Shown piece by piece: positions 35,701 through 48,552 of a stretch of 64,000 bases of DNA. The notes under the pieces were generated by a model, which saw nothing but the letters and a program-made list of their open reading frames with translations, had not been told where the DNA came from and made no database searches. Origin of the DNA: Nematostella vectensis (taxonomy: Eukaryota > Cnidaria > Anthozoa > Actiniaria > Edwardsiidae); assembly GCF_932526225.1 (NCBI RefSeq), contig NC_064045.1, positions 15,930,442-15,994,441 of the forward strand. Direction: 5' to 3'. The translations under genes and the position numbers were made by a program. Every line of letters starts with the position of its first letter. Positions within the stretch are counted from its first letter, which is position 1.

Positions 35701-38700
35701 CGAATGTAAATTCCAAAAAGTAACATTAGGAAAAATAAAACAGTATACTCGGAAAAAAAAGTATATCAATCTATCGAGCGCTATGCTCTATATTAGAATC
35801 TACTTAATCAAGTTTTCCAAGGAATCTAGTTAGTTCTTGTGTGCATAAAATATGTACAGGATCCTGAACAAAGCATGAGCACATCAAAGATGCTGAGAGT
35901 ACATCAAAATGTCCCTATACCTTCTTTTTATGTCATGACACACCAAGAACAGTATAATTAAGTATCGATATTAAAAAAAAAAATAAAGAAAAAAAATAGG
36001 CTATCAGCGGGAATCGAACCCGGGTCGCTGCGGTAGTAGTCAACTGCCCGCAACGAAAGACTAACGTGGCATTGCTGAAGGGAATTGTAATGAAAATTAC
36101 TTTTCATACTATTGGTATCGTAAACTATCCCAAGCAAAGTCACCATCGGATTGGAGGTTACATTCGGGAAAAGCTTCAGGGTTACATTCGGGACTTTGTT
36201 TTACGAGTGTAACCTCCAAAAGGTTACAATCAATAATTTTTTTCCGAATGTAAATTCCAAAAAGTAACATTAGGAAAAATAAAACAGTATACTCGGAAAA
36301 AAAGGTATATCAATCTATCGAGCGCTATGCTCTATGTTAGAATCTACTTAATCAAGTTATCCAAGGAATCTAGTTAGTTCTTGTGTGCATAAAATATGTA
36401 CAGGATCCTGAACAAAGCATGAGCACATCAAAGATGCTGAGAGTACATAAAAATGTCCCTATACCTTCTTTTTATGTCATGACACACCAAGAACAGTATA
36501 ATTAAGTATCGATATTTAAAAAAAAATAAAGAAAAAAAATAGGCTATCAGCGGGAATCGAACCCGGGTCGCTGCGGTAGTAGTCAAGTGCCCGCAACGAA
36601 AGACTAACGTGGCATTGCTGAAGGGAATTGTAATGAAAATTACTTTTAATACTATTGGTATCGTAAACTATCCCAAGCAAAGTCACCATCGGACTGGAGG
36701 TTACAATCGGGAAAAGCTTTAGGGTTACATTCGGGAATTTGTTTTACGAGTGTAACCTCCAAAAGGTTACAATCTATATTTTTTTTCCGAATGTAAATTC
36801 CAAAAAGTAACATTAGGAAAAATAAAACAGTATACTCGGAAAAAAAAGTATATCAATCTATCGAGCGCTATGCTCTATGTTAGAATCTACTTAATCAAGT
36901 TTTCCAAGGAATCTAGTTAGTTCTTGTGTGCATAAAATATGTACAGGATCCTGAACAAAGCATGAGCACATCAAAGATGCTGAGAGTACATAAAAATGTC
37001 CCTATACCTTCTTTTTATGTCATGACACACCAAGAACAGTATAATTACGTATCGCTATTTAAAAAAAAATAAAGAAAAAAATAGGCTATCAGCGGGAATC
37101 GAACCCGGGTCGCTGCGGTAGTAGTCAAGTGCCCGCAACGAAAGATTAACGTGGCATTGCTGAAGGGAATTGTAATGAAAATTACTTTTAATACTATTGG
37201 TATCGTAAACTATCCCAAGCAAAGTCACCATCGGACTGGAGGTTACATTCGGGAAAAGCTTTAGGGTTACATTCGGGAATTTGTTTTACGAGTGTAACCT
37301 CCAAAAGGTTACAATCGATAATTTTTTTTCCGAATGTAAATTCCAAAAAGTAACATTAGGAAAAATAAAACAGTATACTCGGAAAAAAAGGTATATCAAT
37401 CTATCGAGCGCTATGCTCTATGTTAGAATCTACTTAATCAAGTTATCCAAGGAATCTAGTTAGTTCTTGTGTGCATAAAATATGTACAGGATCCTGAACA
37501 AAGCATGAGCACATCAAAGATGCTGAGAGTACATAAAAATGTCCCTATACCTTCTTTTTATGTCATGACACACCAAGAACAGTATAATTAAGTATCGATA
37601 TTTTAAAAAAAATAAAGAAAAAAAATAGGCTATCAGCGGGAATCGAACCCGGGTCGCTGCGGTAGTAGTCAAGTGCCCGCAACGAAAGACTAACGTGGCA
37701 TTGCTGAAGGGAATTGTAATGAAAATTACTTTTAATACTATTGGTATCGTAAACTATCTCAAGCAAAGTCACCATCGGACTGGAGGTTACATTCGGGAAA
37801 AGCTTTAGGGTTACATTCGGGAATTTGTTTTACGAGTGTAACCTCCAAAAGGTTACAATCGATAATTTTTTTTCCAAATGTAAATTCCAAAAAGTAACAT
37901 TAGGAAAAATAAAACAGTATACTCGGAAAAAAAGGTATATCAATCTATCGAGCGCTATGCTCTATTTTAGAATCTACTTAATCAAGTTATCCAAGGAATC
38001 TAGTTAGTTCTTGTGTGCATAAAATATGTACAGGATCCGGAACAAAGCATGAGCACATCAAAGATGCTGAGAGTACATCAAAATGTCCCTATACCTTCTT
38101 TTTATGTCATGACACACCAAGAACAGTATAATTAAGTATCGATATTTAAAAAAAAAATAAAGAAAAAAAAAAAAATAGGCTATCAGCGGGAATCGAACCC
38201 GGGTCGTTTCGTTAGTAGTCAAGTGCCCGCAACGAAAGACTAACGTGGCATTGCTGAAGGGAATCGTAATGAAAATTACTTTTAATACTATTGGTATCGT
38301 AAACTATCCCAAGCAAAGTCAACATCGGACTGGAGGTTACATTCGGGAAAAGCTTCAGGGTTACATTCGGGAATTTGTTTTACGAGTGTAACCTCCAAAA
38401 GGTTACAATCAATAATTTTTTTTCCGAATGTAAATTCCAAAAAGTAACATTAGGAAAAATAAAACAGTATACTCGGAAAAAAAGGTATATCAATCTATCG
38501 AGCGCTATGCTCTATGTTAGAATCTACTTAATCAAGTTATCCAAGCAATCTAGTTAGTTCTTGTGCGCATAAAATATGTACAGGATCCTGAACAAAGCAT
38601 GAGCACATCAAAGATGCTGAGAGTACATAAAAATGTCCCTATACCTTCTTTTTATGTCATGACACACCAAGAACAGTATAATTAAGTATCGATATTTAAA

Positions 38701-39268
38701 AAAAAAATAAAGAAAAAAAAAATAGGCTATCAGCGGGAATCGAACCCGGGTCGCTGCGGTAGTAGTCAAGTGCCCGCAACGAAAGATTAACGTGGCATTG
38801 CTGAAGGGAATTGTAATGAAAATTACTTTTAATACTATTGGTATCGTAAACTATCCCAACCAAAGTCACCATCGGACTGGAGGTTACATTCGGGAAAAGC
38901 TTTAGGGTTACATTCGGGAATTTGTTTTACGAGTGTAACCTCCAAAAGGTTACAATCGATAATTTTTTTTCCGAATGTAAATTCCAAAAAGTAACATTAG
39001 GAAAAATAAAACAGTATACTCGGAAAAAAAGGTATATCAATCTATCGAGCGCTATGCTCTATGTTAGAATCTACTTAATCAAGTTATCCAAGGAATCTAG
39101 TTAGTTCTTGTGTGCATAAAATATGTACAGGATCCTGAACAAAGCATGAGCACATCAAAGATGCTGAGAGTACATAAAAATGTCCCTATACCTTCTTTTT
39201 ATGTCATGACACACCAAGAACAGTATAATTAAGTATCGATATTTAAAAAAAAATAAAGAAAAAAAATA
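32729..39268. repeat. Block of twelve units: b c2 h/i j a b c2 f g h i j (copy of 16900-23443)
   Basis: Starts: b 32729, c2 33273, h/i 33816, j 34363, a 34907, b 35455, c2 36000, f 36542, g 37084, h 37628, i 38178, j 38725. Every unit matches one 15828-15829 bp upstream, including the private GATAATTGTTTTT in a. Changes since copying include ATCTAGTTAATC (about 35252), ACATCAAAA in b (about 35900), CTATCTCAAG in h (about 37755), and CCAAATG in h (about 37874). The right edge lies inside the last j unit, which ends AGAACAG here but AGATCAG in the upstream copy. Confidence 0.9.
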
Positions 39269-42002
39269 GGCTATCAGCGGGAATCGAACCCGGGTCGCTG
39301 CGGTAGTAGTCAAGTGCCCGCAACGAAAGACTAACGTGGCATTGCTGAAGGGAATTGTAATGAAAATTACTTTTAATACTATTGGTATCGTAAACTATCC
39401 CAAGCAAAGTCACCATCGGACTGGAGGTTACATTCGGGAAAAGCTTTAGGGTTACATTCGGGAATTTGTTTTACGAGTGTAACCTCCAAAAGGTTACAAT
39501 CGATAATTTTTTTTCCGAATGTAAATTCCAAAAAGTAACATTAGGAAAAATAAAACAGTATACTCGGAAAAAAAGGTATATCAATCTATCGAGCGCTATG
39601 CTCTATGTTAGAATCTACTTAATCAAGTTATCCAAGGAATCTAGTTAGTTCTTGTGTGCATAAAATATGTACAGGATCCTGAACAAAGCATGAGCACATC
39701 AAAGATGCTGAGAGTACATAAAAATGTCCCTATACCTTCTTTTTATGTCATGACACACCAAGATCAGTATAATTAAGTATCGATATTTAAAAAAAAAAAA
39801 ATAAAGAAAAACAAATAGGCTATCAGCGGGAATCGAACCCGGGTAGCTGCGTTAGTAGTCAAGTGCCCGCAACGAAAGACTAACGTGGCATTGCTGAAGG
39901 GAATTGTAATGAAAATTACTTTTAATACTATTGGTATCGTAAACTATCCCAAGCAAAGTCACCATCGGACTGGAGGTTACATTCGGGAAAAGCTTTAAGG
40001 TTACATTCGGGAATTTGTTTTACGAGTGTAACCTCCAAAAGGTTACAATCTATAATTTTTTTCCGAATGTAAATTCCAAAAAGTAACATTAGGAAAAATA
40101 AAACAGTATACTCGGAAAAAAAAGTATATCAATCTATCGAGCGCTATGCTCTATATTAGAATCTACTTAATCAAGTTTTCCAAGGAATCTAGTTAGTTCT
40201 TGTGTGCATAAAATATGTACAGGATCCTGAACAAAGCATGAGCACATCAAAGATGCTGAGAGTACATAAAAATGTCCCTATACCTTCTTTTTATGTCATG
40301 ACACACCAAGATCAGTATAATTAAGTATCGATATTTAAAAAAAAAAAATAAAGAAAAAAAAATAGGCTATCAGCGGGAATCGAACCCGGGTAGCTGCGTT
40401 AGTAGTCAAGTGCCCGCAACGAAAGACTAACGTGGCATTGCTGAAGGGAATTGTAATGAAAATTACTTTTAATACTATTGGTATCGTAAACTATCCCAAG
40501 CAAAGTCACCATCGGACTGGAGGTTACATTCGGGAAAAGCTTTAGGGTTACATTCGGGAATTTGTTTTACGAGTGTAACCTCCAAAAGGTTACAATCTAT
40601 AATTTTTTTCCGAATGTAAATTCCAAAAAGTAACATTAGGAAAAATAAAACAGTATACTCGGAAAAAAAAGTATATCAATCTATCGAGAGCTATGCTCTA
40701 TATTAGAATCTACTTAATCAAGTTTTCCAAGGAATCTAGTTAGTTCTTGTGTGCATAAAATATGTACAGGATCCTGAACAAAGCATGAGCACATCAAAGA
40801 TGCTGAGAGTACATAAAAATGTCCCTATACCTTCTTTTTATGTCATGACACACCAAGAACAGTATAATTAAGTATCGATATTAAAAAAAAAAATAATAAA
40901 GAAAAACAAAATAGGCTATCAGCGGGAATCGAACCCGGGTCGCTGCGGTAGTAGTCAACTGCCCGCAACGAAAGACTAACGTGGCATTGCTGAAGGGAAT
41001 TGTAATGAAAATTACTTTTAATACTATTGGTATCGTAAACTATCCCAAGCAAAGTCACCATCGGATTGGAGGTTACATTCGGGAAAAGCTTCAGGGTTAC
41101 ATTCGGGACTTTGTTTTACGAGTGTAACCTCCAAAAGGTTACAATCAATAATTTTTTTCCGAATGTAAATTCCAAAAAGTAACATTAGGAAAAATAAAAC
41201 AGTATACTCGGAAAAAAAGGTATATCAATCTATCGAGCGCTATGCTCTATGTTAGAATCTACTTAATCAAGTTATCCAAGGAATCTAGTTAGTTCTTGTG
41301 TGCATAAAATATGTACAGGATCCTGAACAAAGCATGAGCACATCAAAGATGCTGAGAGTACATAAAAATGTCCCTATACCTTCTTTTCATGTCATGACAC
41401 ACCAAGAACAGTATAATTAAGTATCGATATTAAAAAAAATAATAATAAAGAAAAAAAATAGGCTATCAGCGGGAATCGAACCCGGGTCGCTGCGGTAGTA
41501 GTCAACTGCCCGCAACGAAAGACTAACGTGGCATTGCTGAAGGGAATTGTAATGAAAATTACTTTTAATACTATTGGTATCGTAAACTATCCCAAGCAAA
41601 GTCACCATCGGATTGGAGGTTACATTCGGGAAAAGCTTCAGGGTTACATTCGGGACTTTGTTTTACGAGTGTAACCTCCAAAAGGTTACAATCAATAATT
41701 TTTTTCCGAATGTAAATTCCAAAAAGTAACATTAGGAAAAATAAAACAGTATACTCGGAAAAAAAGGTATATCAATCTATCGAGCGCTATGCTCTATGTT
41801 AGAATCTACTTAATCAAGTTATCCAAGGAATCTAGTTAGTTCTTGTGTGCATAAAATATGTACAGGATCCTGAACAAAGCATGAGCACATCAAAGATGCT
41901 GAGAGTACATAAAAATGTCCCTATACCTTCTTTTTATGTCATGACACACCAAGAACAGTATAATTACGTATCGCTATTTAAAAAAAAATAAAGAAAAAAA
42001 TA
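39269..42002. repeat. Block of five units with doubled b and c
   Basis: Starts: a 39269, b/a 39818, b 40365, c/b 40914, c/f 41461. The first b unit ends as class a (AGATCAG), so b follows again. The first c unit ends with a b-type ATTAAAA tail, so c follows again. The second c unit ends with the f tail (TTACGTATCGC), so g follows. Private changes: CTTTAAGGTT (about 39993), ATCGAGAGC (about 40683), TTCTTTTCATG (about 41382). The A-tails with AATAATAA at 40894 and 41439 are unusual for these places. Confidence 0.8.
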
Positions 42003-45000
42003 GGCTATCAGCGGGAATCGAACCCGGGTCGCTGCGGTAGTAGTCAAGTGCCCGCAACGAAAGATTAACGTGGCATTGCTGAAGGGAATTGTATGGAAAA
42101 TTACTTTTAATACTATTGGTATCGTAAACTATCCCAAGCAAAGTCACCATCGGACTGGAGGTTACATTCGGGAAAAGCTTTAGGGTTACATTCGGGAATT
42201 TGTTTTACGAGTGTAACCTCCAAAAGGTTACAATCGATAATTTTTTTTCCGAATGTAAATTCCAAAAAGTAACATTAGGAAAAATAAAACAGTATACTCG
42301 GAAAAAAAGGTATATCAATCTATCGAGCGCTATGCTCTATGTTAGAATCTACTTAATCAAGTTATCCAAGGAATCTAGTTAGTTCTTGTGTGCATAAAAT
42401 ATGTACAGGATCCTGAACAAAGCATGAGCACATCAAAGATGCTGAGAGTACATAAAAATGTCCCTATACCTTCTTTTTATGTCATGACACACCAAGAACA
42501 GTATAATTAAGTATCGATATTTAAAAAAAAATAAAGAAAAAAAATAGGCTATCAGCGGGAATCGAACCCGGGTCGCTGCGGTAGTAGTCAAGTGCCCGCA
42601 ACGAAAGACTAACGTGGCATTGCTGAAGGGAATTGTAATGAAAATTACTTTTAATACTATTGGTATCGTAAACTATCCCAAGCAAAGTCACCATCGGACT
42701 GGAGGTTACATTCGGGAAAAGCTTTAGGGTTACATTCGGGAATTTGTTTTACGAGTGTAACCTCCAAAAGGTTACAATCGATAATTTTTTTTCCGAATGT
42801 AAATTCCAAAAAGTAACATTAGGAAAAATAAAACAGTATACTCGGAAAAAAAGGTATATCAATCTATCGAGCGCTATGCTCTATTTTAGAATCTACTTAA
42901 TCAAGTTATCCAAGGAATCTAGTTAGTTCTTGTGTGCATAAAATATGTACAGGATCCGGAACAAAGCATGAGCACATCAAAGATGCTGAGAGTACATCAA
43001 AATGTCCCTATACCTTCTTTTTATGTCATGACACACCAAGAACAGTATAATTAAGTATCGATATTTAAAAAAAAAAATAAAGAAAAAAAAAATAGTCTAT
43101 CAGCGGGAATCGAACCCGGGTCGTTGCGTTAGTAGTCAAGTGCACGCAACGAAAGACTAACGTGGCATTGCTGAAGGGAATCGTAATGAAAATTACTTTT
43201 AATACTATTGGTATCGTAAACTATCCCAAGCAAAGTCAACATCGGACTGGAGGTTACATTCGGGAAAAGCTTCAGGGTTACATTTGGGAATTTGTTTTAC
43301 GAGTGTAACCTCCAAAAGGTTACAATCAATAATTTTTTTTCCGAATGTAAATTCCAAAAAGTAACATTAGGAAAAATAAAACAGTATACTCGGAAAAAAA
43401 GGTATATCAATCTATCGAGCGCTATGCTCTATGTTAGAATCTACTTAATTAAGTTATCCAAGCAATCTAGTTAGTTCTTGTGCGCATAAAATATGTACAG
43501 GATCCTGAACAAAGCATGAGCACATCAAAGATGCTGAGAGTACATAAAAATGTCCCTATACCTTCTTTTTATGTCATGACACACCAAGAACAGTATAATT
43601 AAGTATCGATATTTAAAAAAAAAATAAAGAAAAAAAAAATAGGCTATCAGCGGGAATCGAACCCGGGTCGCTGCGGTAGTAGTCAAGTGCCCGCAACGAA
43701 TGATTAACGTGGCATTGCTGAAGGGAATTGTAATGAAAATTACTTTTAATACTATTGGTATCGTAAACTATCCCAACCAAAGTCACCATCGGACTGGAGG
43801 TTACATTCGGGAAAAGCTTTAGGGTTACATTCGGGAATTTGTTTTACGAGTGTAACCTCCAAAAGGTTACAATCGATAATTTTTTTTCCGAATGTAAATT
43901 CCAAAAAGTAACATTAGGAAAAATAAAACAGTATACTCGGAAAAAAAGGTATATCAATCTATCGAGCGCTATGCTCTATGTTAGAATCTACTTAATCAAG
44001 TTATCCAAGGAATCTAGTTAGTTCTTGTGTGCATAAAATATGTACAGGATCCTGAACAAAGCATGAGCACATCAAAGATGCTGAGAGTACATAAAAATGT
44101 CCCTATACCTTCATTTTATGTCATGACACACCAAGAACAGTATAATTAAGTATCGATATTTAAAAAAAAATAAAGAAAAAAAATAGGCTATCAGCGGGAA
44201 TCGAACCCGGGTCGCTGCGGTAGTAGTCAAGTGCCCGCAACGAAAGACTAACGTGGCATTGCTGAAGGGAATTGTAATGAAAATTACTTTTAATACTATT
44301 GGTATCGTAAACTATCCCAAGCAAAGTCACCATCGGACTGGAGGTTACATTCGGGAAAAGCTTTAGGGTTACATTCGGGAATTTGTTTTACGAGTGTAAC
44401 CTCCAAAAGGTTACAATCGATAATTTTTTTTCCGAATGTAAATTCCAAAAAGTAACATTAGGAAAAATAAAACAGTATACTCGGAAAAAAAGGTATATCA
44501 ATCTATCGAGCGCTATGCTCTATGTTAGAATCTACTTAATCAAGTTATCCAAGGAATCTAGTTAGTTCTTGTGTGCATAAAATATGTACAGGATCCTGAA
44601 CAAAGCATGAGCACATCAAAGATGCTGAGAGTACATAAAAATGTCCCTATACCTTCTTTTTATGTCATGACACACCAAGATCAGTATAATTAAGTATCGA
44701 TATTTAAAAAAAAAAAATAAAGAAAAACAAATAGGCTATCAGCGGGAATCGAACCCGGGTAGCTGCGTTAGTAGTCAAGTGCCCGCAACGAAAGACTAAC
44801 GTGGCATTGCTGAAGGGAATTGTAATGAAAATTACTTTTAATACTATTGGTATCGTAAACTATCCCAAGCAAAGTCACCATCGGACTGGAGGTTACATTC
44901 GGGAAAAGCTTTAGGGTTACATTCGGGAATTTGTTTTACGAGTGTAACCTCCAAAAGGTTACAATCTATAATTTTTTTCCGAATGTAAATTCCAAAAAGT

Positions 45001-45825
45001 AACATTAGGAAAAATAAAACAGTATACTCGGAAAAAAAAGTATATCAATCTATCGAGCGCTATGCTCTATATTAGAATCTACTTAATCAAGTTTTCCAAG
45101 GAATCTAGTTAGTTCTTGTGTGCATAAAATATGTACAGGATCCTGAACAAAGCATGAGCACATCAAAGATGCTGAGAGTACATAAAAATGTCCCTATACC
45201 TTCTTTTTATGTCATGACACACCAAGAACAGTATAATTAAGTATCGATATTAAAAAAAAAAATAAAGAAAAAAAATAGGCTATCAGCGGGAATCGAACCC
45301 GGGTCGCTGCGGTAGTAGTCAACTGCCCGCAACGAAAGACTAACGTGGCATTGCTGAAGGGAATTGTAATGAAAATTACTTTTCATACTATTGGTATCGT
45401 AAACTATCCCAAGCAAAGTCACCATCGGATTGGAGGTTACATTCGGGAAAAGCTTCAGGGTTACATTCGGGACTTTGTTTTACGAGTGTAACCTCCAAAA
45501 GGTTACAATCAATAATTTTTTTCCGAATGTAAATTCCAAAAAGTAACATTAGGAAAAATAAAACAGTATACTCGGAAAAAAAGGTATATCAATCTATCGA
45601 GCGCTATGCTCTATGTTAGAATCTACTTAATCAAGTTATCCAAGGAATCTAGTTAGTTCTTGTGTGCATAAAATATGTACAGGATCCTGAACAAAGCATG
45701 AGCACATCAAAGATGCTGAGAGTACATAAAAATGTCCCTATACCTTCTTTTTATGTCATGACACACCAAGAACAGTATAATTAAGTATCGATATTTAAAA
45801 AAAAATAATAAAGAAAAACAAAATA
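42003..45825. repeat. Block of seven units: g h i j a b c2
   Basis: Starts: g 42003, h 42547, i 43095, j 43642, a 44186, b 44734, c2 45278. The order is canonical throughout. The i unit has four private changes: AGTCTATC (43095), GTGCACGC (about 43140), ACATTTGGG (about 43281) and TTAATTAAG (about 43446). j has CGAATGATT (about 43698) and CTTCATTTT (about 44111). g has GTATGGAAAA (about 42091). The c2 unit ends with the AATAATAAAG tail of c and is followed by d. Confidence 0.85.
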
Positions 45826-48552
45826 GGCTATCAGCGGGAATCGAACCCGAGTCGCTGCGTTAGTAGTCAAGTGCCCGCAACGAAAGACTAACGTGGCATT
45901 GATGAAGGGAATTGTAATGAAAATTACTTTTAATACTATTGGTATCGTAAACTATCCCAAGCAAAGTCACCATCGGACTGGAGGTTACATTCGGGAAAAG
46001 CTTTAGGGTTACATTCGGGAATTTGTTTTACGAGTGTAACCTCCAAAAGGTTACAATCGATAATTTTTTTTCCGAATGTAAATTCCAAAAAGTAACATTA
46101 GGAAAAATAAAACAGTATACTCTGAAAAAAAGGTATATCAATCTATCGAGCGCTATGCTCTATTTTAGAATCTACTTAATCAAGTTATCCAAGGAATCTA
46201 GTTAGTTCTTGTGTGCATAAAATATGTACAAGATCCGGAACAAAGCATGAGCACATCAAAGATGCTGGGAGTACATCAAAATGTCCCTATACCTTCTTTT
46301 TATGTCATGACACACCAAGAACAGTATAATTAAGTATCGATATTTAAAAAAAAAATAAAGAAAAAAAAAATAGGCTATCAGCGGGAATCGAACCCGGGTC
46401 GTTGCGTTAGTAGTCAAGTGCCCGCAACGAAAGACTAACGTGGCATTGCTGAAGGGAATAGTAATGAAAATTACTTTTAATACTATTGGTATCGTAAACT
46501 ATCCCAAGCAAAGTCAACATCGGACTGGAGGTTACATTCGGGAAAAGCTTCAGGGTTACATTCGGGAATTTGTTTTACGAGTGTAACCTCCAAAAGGTTA
46601 CAATCAATAATTTTTTTTCCGAATGTAAATTCCAAAAAGTAACATTAGGAAAAATAAAACAGTATACTCGGAAAAAAAGGTATATCAATCTATCGAGCGC
46701 TATGCTCTATGTTAGAATCTACTTAATCAAGTTATCCAAGGAATCTAGTTAGTTCTTGTGCGCATAAAATATGTACAGGATCCTGAACAAAGCATGAGCA
46801 CATCAAAGATGCTGAGAGTACATAAAAATGTCCCTATGCCTTCTTTTTATGTCATGACACACCAAGAACAGTATAATTAAGTATCGATATTTAAAAAAAA
46901 ATAAAGAAAAAAATAGGCTATCAGCGGGAATCGAACCCGGGTCGCTGCGGTAGTAGTCAAGTGCCCGCAACGAAAGACTAACGTGGCATTGCTGAAGGGA
47001 ATTGTAATGAAAATTACTTTTAATACTATTGGTATCGTAAACTATCCCAAGCAAAGTCACCATCGGACTGGAGGTTACAATCGGGAAAAGCTTTAGGGTT
47101 ACATTCGGGAATTTGTTTTACGAGTGTAACCTCCAAAAGGTTACAATCAATAATTTTTTTCCGAATGTAAATTCCAAAAAGTAACATTAGGAAAAATAAA
47201 ACAGTATACTCGGAAAAAAAAGGTATATCAATCTATCGAGCGCTATGCTCTATGTTAGAATCTACTTAATCAAGTTTTCCAAGGAATCTAGTTAGTTCTT
47301 GTGTGCATAAAATATGTACAGGATCCTGAACAAAGCATGAGCACATCAAAGATGCTGAGAGTACATAAAAATGTCCCTATACCTTCTTTTTATGTCATGA
47401 CACACCAAGAACAGTATAATTAAGTATCGATATTTAAAAAAAAAAATAAAGAAAAAAATAGGCTATCAGCGGGAATCGAACCCGGGTCGCTGCGGTAGTA
47501 GTCAAGTGCCCGCAACCAAAGACTAACGTGGCATTGCTGAAGGGAATTGTAATGAAAATTACTTTTAATACTATTGGTATCGTAAACTATCCCAAGCAAA
47601 GTCACCATCGGATTGGAGGTTACATTCGGGAAAAGCTTCAGGGTTACATTCGGGACTTTGTTTTACGAGTGTAACCTCCAAAAGGTTACAATCAATAATT
47701 TTTTTCCGAATGTAAATTCCAAAAAGTAACATTAGGAAAAATAAAACAGTATACTCGGAAAAAAAGGTATATCAATCTATCGAGCGCTATGCTCTATTTT
47801 AGAATCTACTTAATCAAGTTATCCAAGGAATCTAGTTAGTTCTTGTGTGCATAAAATATGTACAGGATCCGGAACAAAGCATGAGCACATCAAAGATGCT
47901 GAGAGTACATCAAAATGTCCCTATACCTTCTTTTTATGTCATGACACACCAAGAACAGTATAATTAAGTATCGATATTTAAAAAAAAAAAATAAAGAAAA
48001 AAAAATAGGCTATCAGCGGGAATCGAACCCGGGTCGTTGCGTTAGTAGTCAAGTGCTCGCAACGAAAGACTAACGTGGCATTGCTGAAGGGAATCGTAAT
48101 GAAAATTACTTTTAATACTATTGGTATCGTAAACTATCCCAAGCAAAGTCAACATCGGACTGGAGGTTACATTCGGGAAAAGCTTCAGGGTTACATTCGG
48201 GAATTTGTTTTACGAGTGTAACCTCCAAAAGGTTACAATCAATAATTTTTTTTTCCGAATGTAAATTCCAAAAAGTAACATTAGGAAAAATAAAACAGTA
48301 TACTCGGAAAAAAAGGTATATCAATCTATCGAGCGCTATGCTCTATGTTAGAATCTACTTAATCAAGTTATCCAAGGAATCTAGTTAGTTCTTGTGCGCA
48401 TAAAATATGTACAGGATCCTGAACAAAGCATGAGCACATCAAAGATGCTGAGAGTACATAAAAATGTCCCTATACCTTCTTTTTATGTCATGACACACCA
48501 AGAACAGTATAATTAAGTATCGATATTTAAAAAAAAATAAAGAAAAAAAATA
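45826..48552. repeat. Block of five units: d e f c/h i
   Basis: Starts: d 45826, e 46373, f 46916, c/h 47461, i 48008. d has CCCGAGTCG, which breaks the SmaI site, plus TACTCTGAAAA and GATGCTGGGAG. f has ATCAATAA in place of ATCTATATT. c/h has a c front (CGGATTGG, GGGACTTTG; but GTCAAGTGCC and CGCAACCAAAG) and an h back (CTCTATTTT, AGGATCCGG, ACATCAAAA), followed by i. The i unit has GTGCTCGC and CCAAGGAATC rather than CCAAGCAATC. Confidence 0.8.
47461..48007. repeat. Hybrid unit c/h
   Basis: Markers switch from c to h between ATCAATAA (about 47690) and CTCTATTTT (about 47797). One unit spans what would be c, d, e, f, g and h, so a five-unit deletion is one explanation. It differs from the c/d hybrids at 56393 and 59662 by having AGGATCCGG, not AAGATCCGG. 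Confidence 0.7.
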
